Shown: one piece after another, positions 9,406 to 16,924 of the stretch
Layout of the letters: each line of letters begins with the position of its first letter
How positions within the stretch are numbered: position 1 is the stretch's first letter
Assembly: GCF_001273835.1 (NCBI RefSeq)
Contig: NZ_JHEI01000140.1
Span: forward strand, 62,001-126,000
DNA length: 64,000 nucleotides
Origin: Leucobacter celer subsp. astrifaciens
GTDB taxonomy: Bacteria; Actinomycetota; Actinomycetes; Actinomycetales; Microbacteriaceae
Reading direction: 5' to 3'
Translations under genes and position numbers: made by a program
Notes under the pieces: model-generated
Databases searched by the model: none
What the model was told of the DNA's origin: nothing
What the model saw: only the letters and a program-made list of their open reading frames with translations

Positions 9406-10737
9406 TCAGTGCTTGAAGCCGGGCAGCTTGACGCTCATGCGCGGTGCGATCACACCCGCCACCGCCGTGAACAGCGACAGGAACACGAGCATCGCGGCGG
9501 CCGGCCACCAGTGGTTGCCCGCCGCGGCCACGAAACCGGTGGCGAGCAGCGGGATGAAGCCCGACAGCATGCCTGCGACGTTCTGCGCCATGCCGACGCC
9601 CGTGTAGCGGGTCTTGGCCGGGAAGAGGCCGGTGAGCACCGTGCCGGAGGCCGCGTAGGGCAGCGAGAGCGTGCTCACGGCGAGGGTCATCGCGATCACG
9701 ACGAGCACCGGGACGCCCGAGGTGAGCAGCAGGAACGCGGGCACCGCGACCACGGCCGAGGCGATGCCGCCCCAGAGGATCACGCGGCTCGCGCCGTACT
9801 TCGAGCCCAGGATCCCGCCCCAGATGAGCACGGGGATCTCGACGGCCGCCGCCACCATGCTGCCGAGCAGCATGAGCGACGACTCGTAGCCGAGCACGTT
9901 CACGCCGTACCAGACGCAGAACGCGGTCACCAGGTAGAACCCGCCCACGCCGAGCAGCGCCGCGGCCATGCCGATGATGATCTGCTTCCAGCTGTCGCGG
10001 AACGTGGTGAGCACGGGGCTCTGCTCGACCTCGCCCGACTCCTCGAGCTGACGGAAGACCGGCGACTCCTCGAGCTTGCTGCGGATGTAGACCGCGACGA
10101 TCAGCAGCGGGAACGCGACGAGGAACGGGATGCGCCAGCCCCAGGCGTCGAAGTTCTGCTGCGAGAACAGCAGGGTCATCACGAAGAAGCCGCCCGAGGA
10201 CAGGATCGTGCCGATCGGCGAACCGATCTGCGGGATCGCAGCGTAGCGGGCGCGCAGGTGCAGCGGCGCGTTCTCGACCACGATGGTCATCGCGCCCGAC
10301 CACTCGCCGCCCACGAACAGACCCTGCAGCACACGCAGCAGCACGAGCAGGATCGGGGCCGCGATGCCGATCGCCGCGTAGGTCGGCAGCAGGCCGATGA
10401 GACCGGTCACGATGCCGATGCCGACGATCGTGATCATGAGCACCTTGCGGCGCCCGATCTGGTCGCCCATGCGGCCGAAGATGATGCCGCCGATGGGGCG
10501 AGCCGCGAGGCCCACGCCGAAGGTGGCGAACGAGGCGAGGGCTGCCGCGGTGGCGTTCTCACTCGTGAAGTACTGCACGTTGAACACCAGCGCGGCGGCC
10601 GCGCTGAAGAGGAAGAAGTCGTACCACTCGAGTGCGGTACCGATCAGGGCGCCGAGTGCGACCTTGTTGGCGTCCTTGACGCTCAGCTCCTGCGTTGCGT
10701 CGTACTCGATGGTCGACGTGTTGGTTGTCTCGCTCAT
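9406..10737 (-). CDS. MFS permease, metabolite:H+ symporter (MHS) family
   Basis: 443 residues with about 12 hydrophobic segments. The family hallmarks are LEWYDFFLFSAAAAL in the first helix, GRMGDQIGRRKVL in the loop between helices 2 and 3, and LQGLFVGGEWSGAM in helix 4, all typical of MHS proton symporters for organic acids such as shikimate, ketoglutarate, benzoate or betaine. It is the first gene of the four-gene minus-strand operon; ATG 10737 follows GGAGAGAG. It presumably imports the substrate that the downstream hydrolases and ThDP enzyme degrade. The PucR-like regulator is divergently transcribed from the facing promoter. Confidence 0.92.
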   Translation of the reverse strand: MSETTNTSTIEYDATQELSVKDANKVALGALIGTALEWYDFFLFSAAAALVFNVQYFTSENATAAALASFATFGVGLAARPIGGIIFGRMGDQIGRRKVLMITIVGIGIVTGLIGLLPTYAAIGIAAPILLVLLRVLQGLFVGGEWSGAMTIVVENAPLHLRARYAAIPQIGSPIGTILSSGGFFVMTLLFSQQNFDAWGWRIPFLVAFPLLIVAVYIRSKLEESPVFRQLEESGEVEQSPVLTTFRDSWKQIIIGMAAALLGVGGFYLVTAFCVWYGVNVLGYESSLMLLGSMVAAAVEIPVLIWGGILGSKYGASRVILWGGIASAVVAVPAFLLLTSGVPVLVVIAMTLAVSTLSLPYAASGTVLTGLFPAKTRYTGVGMAQNVAGMLSGFIPLLATGFVAAAGNHWWPAAAMLVFLSLFTAVAGVIAPRMSVKLPGFKH

Positions 10738-10872
10738 ACTCTCTCTCCGTCGAGGATGCGGGATCCGGGGGCGGGCGCCGTCACGGGTGCGACGGCCTCG
10801 CGTTCCAGATTCTCAAGTGATTCGCCCCGCCGAGAGCACGTATCGCCACTGAAAATCGAGCCGAAAGTGTGC

Positions 10873-10887
10873 ATGTGCACATATTAT
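10873..10887 (+). promoter_or_regulatory. Palindromic operator candidate and -10 of the PucR-type gene
   Basis: ATGTGCACAT (10873-10882) is a perfect 10-bp palindrome abutting TATTAT (10882-10887), a good -10 box. The ATG at 10895 lies seven bases after the -10, so the message would be leaderless. The palindrome would let a dimeric regulator compete with RNA polymerase and sits in the shared intergenic region with the MFS operon. Confidence 0.45.
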
Positions 10888-10894
10888 GTGCTGC

Positions 10895-12067
10895 ATGACT
10901 CCGGATCCCGCCCGCTCCCTCAGCGATACGCCCAGGCCGGACGACCACGACCGCTGGCTCCAGCTGCTCGATCACCTCGACCTCGACGAGCTCACCGAGA
11001 CATTCCTGGAGCTCGTGGGATCCGTCGCCGGATACGATCCCCCGCCCATTCCGCAGTCCGAGCTGCGTCGCACCGGCCGTCTCTCCTTCAGCGCACTCGT
11101 CGACGGCCTGCGCGCCGGCGGCTTCGACGAGGAGATCACGATCTCGACCGACGTCGGCGTCTCGCGGGCGCGCGCCGGGATCCCGATCACCTCGCTCATG
11201 ACCGCGATCCGCCACGACTTCACGGTGCTCTGGGAGGCCCTGACACGCGTCGCCGAGGCCGACGACGCCGAACTCCTCGTGCGGCACACCGGCATCGTGC
11301 TGCGCACGGTCGACGAGTACGTCGGGCAGACCCAGCGCGCCTACGTCGCCGAACGCGAGCGCATGCGCGAGGAGGAGGCCTCGGTGCGCCAGGGCCTCAT
11401 CGCCTCGCTCTTCCAGGAGCCGCAGCCCTCCGGGCTGCATCTGCACAGCATCGCGACCCAGCTCGGGCTCCCGCCGGAAGCGCCGCTCGTGGTGATCGCC
11501 GCAACGGACCGGGACATCGCCCCCTTGCGGGTCGCGATCTCCGAGCTCGAGCGCGCCGGCGCCACCGTCTACACCCACCATCTCGGAGACGCGCTCGTCG
11601 CGTTCACCCGGCGGCTCGAACTGCCCGGCTCGCGTCTCGATGAGCTCGGGCGGCAACTGCTCGAGCTGCGCATCGGGGTGGTGATCGCGGCGTCGGGACT
11701 CGCGGAGCTGCGCCGGTCCGCCACCACCGCCGGCGAGCTCGCGCACCTCTTCGCCCCCGACGAGGAGGGTGCCATGACCTGGAGCCGCGGCTGGGCCCGA
11801 CTGGCCGCGCGCAACCTGCTCGCCTCGGGCCGCCCGATCCTCGGCGATGTGCAGCCGGCTCTGGAGCAGTGCGGGGAGGCGGAGCGCACCCGGCTCGAGG
11901 AGGCCGTGCGCAGCTATCTGCGCACGGGCAGCGTGAGCGAATCCGCCGCCGAGCTCTTCTGCCATCGCAACACGCTCACCAACCGGCTGCGGCGCTTCGC
12001 GGATCTCACCGGGATCGATCCCACGGTGCCCGAGCAGTCGGCCCGCCTCGTCGTCGGCTGGGCGTAG
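10895..12067 (+). CDS. PucR/CdaR-type transcriptional regulator
   Basis: 390 residues. The C-terminal HTH_30 domain is clear: SVSESAAELFCHRNTLTNRL followed by RRFADLTGIDP, where a single helix-turn-helix of the PucR type closes the protein. The middle (about residues 165-300) resembles the GGDEF-like regulatory domain of the CdaR group. The N-terminus is helical and lacks transmembrane segments. These proteins activate operons for purine, sugar-acid or amino-acid catabolism. It is divergent from the MFS/ThDP/amidohydrolase operon, the likely target. I prefer ATG 10895 because of the -10 position; an in-frame ATG at 10886 adds three residues. Confidence 0.88.
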   Translation: MTPDPARSLSDTPRPDDHDRWLQLLDHLDLDELTETFLELVGSVAGYDPPPIPQSELRRTGRLSFSALVDGLRAGGFDEEITISTDVGVSRARAGIPITSLMTAIRHDFTVLWEALTRVAEADDAELLVRHTGIVLRTVDEYVGQTQRAYVAERERMREEEASVRQGLIASLFQEPQPSGLHLHSIATQLGLPPEAPLVVIAATDRDIAPLRVAISELERAGATVYTHHLGDALVAFTRRLELPGSRLDELGRQLLELRIGVVIAASGLAELRRSATTAGELAHLFAPDEEGAMTWSRGWARLAARNLLASGRPILGDVQPALEQCGEAERTRLEEAVRSYLRTGSVSESAAELFCHRNTLTNRLRRFADLTGIDPTVPEQSARLVVGWA

Positions 12068-12082
12068 GGGCGTCCCAGCCAG

Positions 12083-12118
12083 CCGGTTGAGCGGAGCGCC
12101 AAGCGCGGAGTCGAAACC
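12083..12118. repeat. Palindromic repeat, family B (single unit)
   Basis: CCGGTTGAGCGGAGCGCCAA continues to GAGTCGAAACC (12108-12118). This is the family B unit with its two conserved ends, 16 bp after the stop of the PucR-type gene. Confidence 0.8.
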
Positions 12119-12207
12119 TCTGGCCGCTCCGGATTCCGAACCCCGACTCGCTCACCCATCGATCCGCCTCGGGAATCCTTCCAGCTGCCGCCGTTACAGT
12201 CGAGAGC

Positions 12208-12582
12208 ATGAACTGCCCCAGTGACGGAACCGTCCTCCTCATGAGCGAGCGCCAAGGCGTCGAGATCGATTACTGCCCCCAGTGCCGCGGAGTGTGGCTG
12301 GATCGCGGCGAGCTCGACAAGATCCTCGAGCGCGCGCAGATCGAGTCCGAGGTGCAGGTCTCCGCCCCGCCGATCCCGCCGGCATCGCAACCCCAGCAGT
12401 ACGCCGAGCCCCGCTACGACCGCTCGCACCCCGACGACCGGCGGTACTCGGACGACCGGCGCCACTCCGATGACCGCAGGTACTCCGATGACCGCCGCTA
12501 CTCGGACGACCGCAGGTCGAACGACCCCCGCTACCGCAAGAAGAAGAGCCCCTTCGAGTTCCTGGGCGACTTCTTCGAGTAG
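12208..12582 (+). CDS. Zinc-ribbon (zf-TFIIB type) protein with DDRRYS repeats
   Basis: 124 residues. The N-terminal half is a zf-TFIIB zinc ribbon: MNCPSDGTVLL, then DYCPQCRGVWLDRGELDKIL, with cysteines at 3, 23 and 26. Such small proteins are common in bacteria but have no defined biochemical role. Residues from about 77 to 106 are five tandem copies of a DDRRYS-like hexapeptide. The tail is basic and then aromatic (KKKSPFEFLGDFFE). The codons of the repeats differ at synonymous sites, so the peptide repeat seems maintained rather than freshly expanded. GAGAGC precedes the ATG. Confidence 0.85.
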   Translation: MNCPSDGTVLLMSERQGVEIDYCPQCRGVWLDRGELDKILERAQIESEVQVSAPPIPPASQPQQYAEPRYDRSHPDDRRYSDDRRHSDDRRYSDDRRYSDDRRSNDPRYRKKKSPFEFLGDFFE

Positions 12583-12593
12583 GGGCGGCCTGA

Positions 12594-12664
12594 GGTTTCG
12601 ACTCGCTTCGCTCGCTCAACCGGCTTCTATCGCTGGTTGCGTGAGCCGGAGGCGAGTCGAGGCC
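12594..12664. repeat. Paired palindromic repeat, family B (inverted pair)
   Basis: A 30-bp family B unit from GGTTTCGACTCGC to CTCAACCGG (12594-12623) is followed 11 bp later by an inverted, diverged unit GGTTGCGTGAGCCGG...GAGTCGAGGCC (12635-12664). It fills the space between two convergent genes (stops at 12582 and 12673) and probably acts as a two-way terminator. Confidence 0.85.
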
Positions 12665-12672
12665 TCGGGAGA

Positions 12673-14010
12673 TCAGCCGATACGCTCCGCCACGATCAGC
12701 CGCAGCGCCGCCAGCGATAGCTCGACCGACTCCACGTCGATGCGCTCGTCGTTGCCGTGCACGCCCTCGCGGTAACGTTCGTAGCTCCAGTCGGGCCCCA
12801 GCAGACCGAAGCCGTAGGAGGGGATCCCGAGTTCGCGCAGCACCCGGGCGTCCGACCCGCCGGCCGCCATGATCGGCACGACCGGCGCGCCCGCAACAGC
12901 ATCGACCGCGCGCTCGATCGCGGCGAACAGGGGCTCGTGCGCGCTCGACGCGGTGGCGGCCCAGCCGCGCAGGTGCTGGATCTCCACCTCGTCGATGAGC
13001 GGGCCGAGCACGGCGGCGAGCAGCTGGTCGACGTCCTCGTCGCTCGTGCCGGGCAGTGTGCGGATGTCGAGGTCGATCGTGCCGATCGCGGGAATGACGT
13101 TGTGCGTCGCCCCGGCGCGCAGCACGGTGGGCGACAGGGTGATGCGCGACACCGCGTGCGCGTACCCGGCGATCCCGCCGAGGTGCGGCAGCGCCGCGTC
13201 GATGCTCACGGGATCGCGCAGACGCTCGGCCAGTGCGGGGTCGTCGATGCGCGCGGCCACGAACGCGTCCCAGAGCTCCCCCAGCTGCGCCGCCGGCGCC
13301 ACCTCGCCCAGCCGCTGCAGCACCTCCCCCACGCGGTACGCCGCGCTCGCGGCGCCGTACGGGATCGAGGCGTGCCCGGGCTTGCCGCGCATCACCAGGC
13401 GGCGGCCGGCCGATCCCTTCTCGGCGACCTCGATCGCCACGTGCGCGCCCATGCGCATGCCGCCGGATTCGGAGATCGCCTCGCTCACCCGAACGGCCTC
13501 GGGATGCTCGCGCACGAGCCAGTGGATGCCGTACTCGCCGCCGGCCTCCTCGTCGGCCACGGCCAGCAGCACGAGGTCGCCGCGCGGAGGCTCGGGTGCG
13601 AGCGCCACCTCGCGCAGCACGCAGGCGAAGACCGCGGTCAGGTAGAGCATGTCGACGGCGCCGCGCCCCCAGATCTCGCCGCCGATGAGGTCGCCGCCGA
13701 ATGGGTTGCGGGTCCAGCCCTCCGGGTCGACCGGCACCACATCGAGGTGCCCGAGCAGACCGAGCGACGGGGCCGAGGGATCGCTGCCGCGCACCCGCGC
13801 GATCAGCGAGGCGCGCCCGGGGGCCGACTCGAGCACCTGGGTCTCCACACGGCCCGTGGCGACCGCGTCGGCGAGAAAGCGCTGCAGCACGCGCACGCTG
13901 CGGATCTCCTGACCCGAGTCGGGGCTGCCGTCGTTGACGCAGGCCTCGCGGATCAGAGCGCGGAGCAGTTCGATCGCGTCCGACTCAAGCGCATCGCCCC
14001 CACCAGACAC
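12673..14010 (-). CDS. M20/M25/M40 family dipeptidase-like metallopeptidase
   Basis: 445 residues. The co-catalytic zinc signatures are GHLDVVP (first His), GRGAVDML (bridging Asp; the family usually has Lys after DM), ADEEAGGEYG (general base Glu) and the late GNDERI motif with the last His in EGVHGN. The dimerisation domain carries GKPGHASIPYG. Relatives remove C-terminal or acyl groups from dipeptides and acyl amino acids (dipeptidase, succinyl-diaminopimelate desuccinylase, acetylornithine deacetylase groups). The substrate cannot be read from sequence. The start is a GTG at 14010. It is followed downstream by a family B repeat pair. Confidence 0.87.
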   Translation of the reverse strand: MSGGGDALESDAIELLRALIREACVNDGSPDSGQEIRSVRVLQRFLADAVATGRVETQVLESAPGRASLIARVRGSDPSAPSLGLLGHLDVVPVDPEGWTRNPFGGDLIGGEIWGRGAVDMLYLTAVFACVLREVALAPEPPRGDLVLLAVADEEAGGEYGIHWLVREHPEAVRVSEAISESGGMRMGAHVAIEVAEKGSAGRRLVMRGKPGHASIPYGAASAAYRVGEVLQRLGEVAPAAQLGELWDAFVAARIDDPALAERLRDPVSIDAALPHLGGIAGYAHAVSRITLSPTVLRAGATHNVIPAIGTIDLDIRTLPGTSDEDVDQLLAAVLGPLIDEVEIQHLRGWAATASSAHEPLFAAIERAVDAVAGAPVVPIMAAGGSDARVLRELGIPSYGFGLLGPDWSYERYREGVHGNDERIDVESVELSLAALRLIVAERIG

Positions 14011-14086
14011 CGGTCTCCACCTCCGCTCGCACCGGGCCGCGCCCGCTCATCCTTCTACCCTACTCGCCCCCTCGAAGGCGCAACTC

Positions 14087-14746
14087 CTACGGAAGCTGCA
14101 CGGAATCGAGGATCGCCTCGATCCCCGCCCGGTAGACCGCCATGCCGTCGATGGCCAGCAGCTCCGCGCGGTGCTCGTTGACGAGCGGGTACTGGGCGAG
14201 ATCGACCGAGCCGAAGGTGCTGATCCAGGGGATCGATCCGTCGCGGGCCGCACCGCGGCTGGCGACGACCTCCTGCGCCATGGCCGCCGACTGGGCGAGC
14301 GAGAAGCCCGAGACCGCGGCATAGACGCGGATCAGCGCCGGCCCGGTGAGGCCGGCCTCGCTCAGCCGCGCGAGCACGAACTCGTCGCCCGCGACGTCCC
14401 CCGGCCCGACGGGGTCGAGGATCGCACCCTCCGCCGCGATCGAGGGGTACTCGAGGCTCAGCTCCGCGATGCGCATGAGGTGCGCCTCGAGGCGTTCTCG
14501 CCAGCCGCCGGTGGCGGCCTCGGCGTCGACGACGGCCATCTCGCTCAGACGGTCGAGGGCGGCGCGCGTCAGCTCCTCCTTGTTGCGGAAGTGCCGGTAC
14601 ATCGCGGTCGCGTCGACCCCGAGCGCCTCTCCCAGGCGCTTGAAGGTGACCTTCCCGCTCGGCTCCTCGCGGGCGAGCTCGAGGATCGCGTCGACGATCA
14701 TGCGCCGATCCAGACGTCCGCGCTTCGAACCGATCGCCTCCGCCAT
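14087..14746 (-). CDS. TetR-family transcriptional regulator
   Basis: 219 residues. The N-terminal TetR helix-turn-helix is KVTFKRLGEALGVDATAMY followed by RHFRNKEELTRAAL (about residues 31-62). The rest is a helical ligand-binding domain without recognisable specificity. ATG 14746 is chosen because AGGAGG lies six to eight bases upstream; longer in-frame starts up to 15052 lack a site and overlap the divergent gene. The divergent partner is the membrane protein at 14964; the M20 gene downstream is on the same strand. Confidence 0.9.
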   Translation of the reverse strand: MAEAIGSKRGRLDRRMIVDAILELAREEPSGKVTFKRLGEALGVDATAMYRHFRNKEELTRAALDRLSEMAVVDAEAATGGWRERLEAHLMRIAELSLEYPSIAAEGAILDPVGPGDVAGDEFVLARLSEAGLTGPALIRVYAAVSGFSLAQSAAMAQEVVASRGAARDGSIPWISTFGSVDLAQYPLVNEHRAELLAIDGMAVYRAGIEAILDSVQLP

Positions 14747-14963
14747 CTCGCCTCCTGTCGACTCCGGTGCTCGCGGGTGCCGCAGCGACTTCCCCGTCGC
14801 CATCGACGGGGTCCCGGCGAGCCATCGTGTGCACTGCTCAGTGTAGCCGCCGGGATCAGCGGCGCTGTCAGGGCAGGTGTCAGCCTCATTGATACGCAGC
14901 TGCCGACCGCCGGTGCACTGCCGGAATCGGGGATCCTCCCCGCACCCTGCGAACCGGAGTGGC

Positions 14964-15761
14964 ATGATCGTCATCATGGAACACCGTCCCGCCACCGACG
15001 CGCAGAGCGGCGCCGCGGCGCCCGGCACCGCGACCACCCCGCCGAGGCCCACTGAGCAGCCGCCGTTGCTCGATCAGGGCGCCCTCGGGATCCGGATCGC
15101 CGCGCTCGTCTTCCGGATCGCCGCCTTCGCGCTCATCGCCACCGGCATCGTACGGATCACCGGGGTGTTCACGCCGTCTCCGAGTTGGACCGCCCTGCTC
15201 TACTACACCGTGCTCAGCAATCTGCTCTGTCTGGTGTGGGTCGGGCTGCTGATCGCGCGGACCGCGCGCGATCTGCGCACGCTGGGCGCGCGCGGCTGGT
15301 CCACGCCCTCGCCCCGCTGGAGCGGCGCGGTGATGATGGCCATCACGGTGACGATGCTCGTCTACCTCGTGGTGCTCGTTCCGTCGGCGTTCGTGCAGGG
15401 CGGCAACTACCAGCCGTTCTCCCTCACCGACAATCTGATCCACGTCATCACCCCCTGCCTGCTGATCGCGGACTGGCTGCTGTTCGTACCGAAGGGCCGT
15501 CTGCGGTGGAGCGATCCTCTGCGTTGGACGCTGATCCCCTACGCGTATCTCGTGTTCGCGCTCGTCTACAGCGGGCTCGGGGGCAGGTTCGCGGCTGGGA
15601 CCAGCGCCCCCTACCCGTTCCTGGATGTCGCGACCCACGGAGTGGGAGGCGTCGCGGTCCGGGTGCTGGTGCTGTCGGTGGTGCTCGTCGGCGTCGGATA
15701 CGTCTACGTCGTCGTCGACCGGCTGCTGGGGCGGGTCTTCGGGGCGGTGCCTCGCCGCTGA
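14964..15761 (+). CDS. Pr6Pr-like integral membrane protein
   Basis: About 265 residues with a Pro/Thr-rich N-terminal 35 residues and six predicted membrane segments. The pattern fits the Pr6Pr family: YYTVLSNLLCLVWVGLL, FVQGGNYQPFSLTDNLIHV with ITPCLLIADWLLF, and YSGLGG...YPFLD. A conserved histidine and the aromatic loop motifs are present. No enzymatic role is established. The ATG at 14964 has GGAG four bases upstream; ATG 14976 is an in-frame alternative. It is divergent from the TetR gene, which may control it. Confidence 0.75.
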   Translation: MIVIMEHRPATDAQSGAAAPGTATTPPRPTEQPPLLDQGALGIRIAALVFRIAAFALIATGIVRITGVFTPSPSWTALLYYTVLSNLLCLVWVGLLIARTARDLRTLGARGWSTPSPRWSGAVMMAITVTMLVYLVVLVPSAFVQGGNYQPFSLTDNLIHVITPCLLIADWLLFVPKGRLRWSDPLRWTLIPYAYLVFALVYSGLGGRFAAGTSAPYPFLDVATHGVGGVAVRVLVLSVVLVGVGYVYVVVDRLLGRVFGAVPRR

Positions 15762-15786
15762 TCGCGCGGGATCTCCGGGAAGCGGA

Positions 15787-16831
15787 TCAGCGCAGCGACA
15801 TGCGGCGGATCTCGGCTGCGTAGCCGTCGAGGACGTCGAAGATGCCCCGGTGCTGCCAGACCCGGCCGCGGGCTCTTCCCGTCATCTCGGTGAGCACACC
15901 GCGCTCGGTGAGTGCTTCGAGCGCGCGAAGCGCCGCCATCTCGCCGATGCCCAGCCCATTCGTCAGATACTTCGTGTTCACAGCGGGTTGACCGACGAGC
16001 GGGGGAAAACCTTCCACGCCGCGGCGTCCGAGCGGAGACCCTGCAGTCGCGCGCGGGATTCGCCGAGTTGCGCGACGAGGTCATCGACGAGTTTGGTGCC
16101 CGTCGCCGCTGCGATCCGGCTCGCCCTGGCGAACTCGCGAATGATCGGGCCGGCGTCGCCGCTCCGGAACGCGCCGAGCGCCGCGAAGTAGCGGTCGACG
16201 GGGACCAGGAGTCCCGCCGAGATCGGCACTGCGGTCGAGCTGACGAGACCCTTGTTGCGAAGGATCGACTGCGCGAGCGCCCGCCCGGTCCGCCCGTTGC
16301 CGTCGGGGAACGGGTGGATGGTCTCGAACTGCGCGTGCGCAACCGCGACCTGAATGAGCACGGGGAGGTCCTGGCGCTTCGCGAAGCGCACGAGGTCGGC
16401 GATCCCACCGTGGATGCGGCCATGGTGCGGGGCGACGAAGTCGGCGGCTCGCGGCCCGGCTTCGCCGACGTCGTCAGCTGCTCGATCTGCGAGCTGGCGG
16501 CCGACTCCGTGCGCAGCAGGATCGCTGTCATCGGCCCGAGCGCGGGATTGTCGGTGCCGAGCATACGCTGAGCGTGCTTGTCGAATTCGACCAGCTGACG
16601 GGTCGCGTCCTCGATGTCCGCCGAGTCACCACTGGATATGCGCGGATCCCAGTCGGCGATCTGCGTCGTGACTGCCGCCTCGTACGGACCTGTCTGGTGC
16701 TCCACCTCAGCACCGGAGTGCATCTCGGGTGCACGAGGCTTCCAGTCGAACGTCTCGAACGAGACCGGATCGACCGGGATGCGCGTGTCGACGGGATGCG
16801 CGGGCAGGCGCTCACCATACCAACACTTCAA
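15787..16831 (-). pseudogene. Fic-domain protein (AMPylator), broken by deletion and frameshift
   Basis: Three consecutive reading frames together make a Fic protein with C-terminal winged helix. The N-terminal part (MKCWYGERLPAHPVD to SQIEQLTTSA, 16831-16465) ends abruptly in the usual alpha-helical region. The Fic core resumes in another frame with AGPRAADFVAPHHG and holds an intact catalytic motif HPFPDGNGRTGR. Family comparison suggests 60-70 codons are missing at this junction. A second shift lies at the G5/A4 run 16001-16009: one extra base would restore AWKVFPPLVGQPAVNTKYL and the winged helix (KYLTNGLGIGEMAALRALEAL). The start codon is TTG. Fic proteins transfer AMP to target hydroxyls; this copy should be inactive. 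Confidence 0.85.
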
Positions 16832-16847
16832 GAGATAAGTGTTGGTA
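16818..16847. promoter_or_regulatory. Inverted-repeat operator at the Fic pseudogene start
   Basis: TACCAACACTT (16818-16828) and AAGTGTTGGTA (16837-16847) are perfect 11-bp arms with an 8-bp spacer. The repeat overlaps the TTG start of the fic remnant, is more AT-rich than its surroundings and looks like a dimeric operator. Since the Fic protein ends in a winged helix, self-regulation is possible. Confidence 0.55.
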
Positions 16848-16924
16848 GCAAGCAGCCCCTTCCCGCGGACAGCATCAGGCCGCGGCCGGACACTTTCCGG
16901 GGCGCGGCTCTCCCCGATGCCCGC

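Noticed and set aside
16001..16009. Certain proof of programmed frameshifting in the Fic gene
   Set aside because: The separate internal deletion upstream already breaks the protein, so decay or a sequencing error is simpler.
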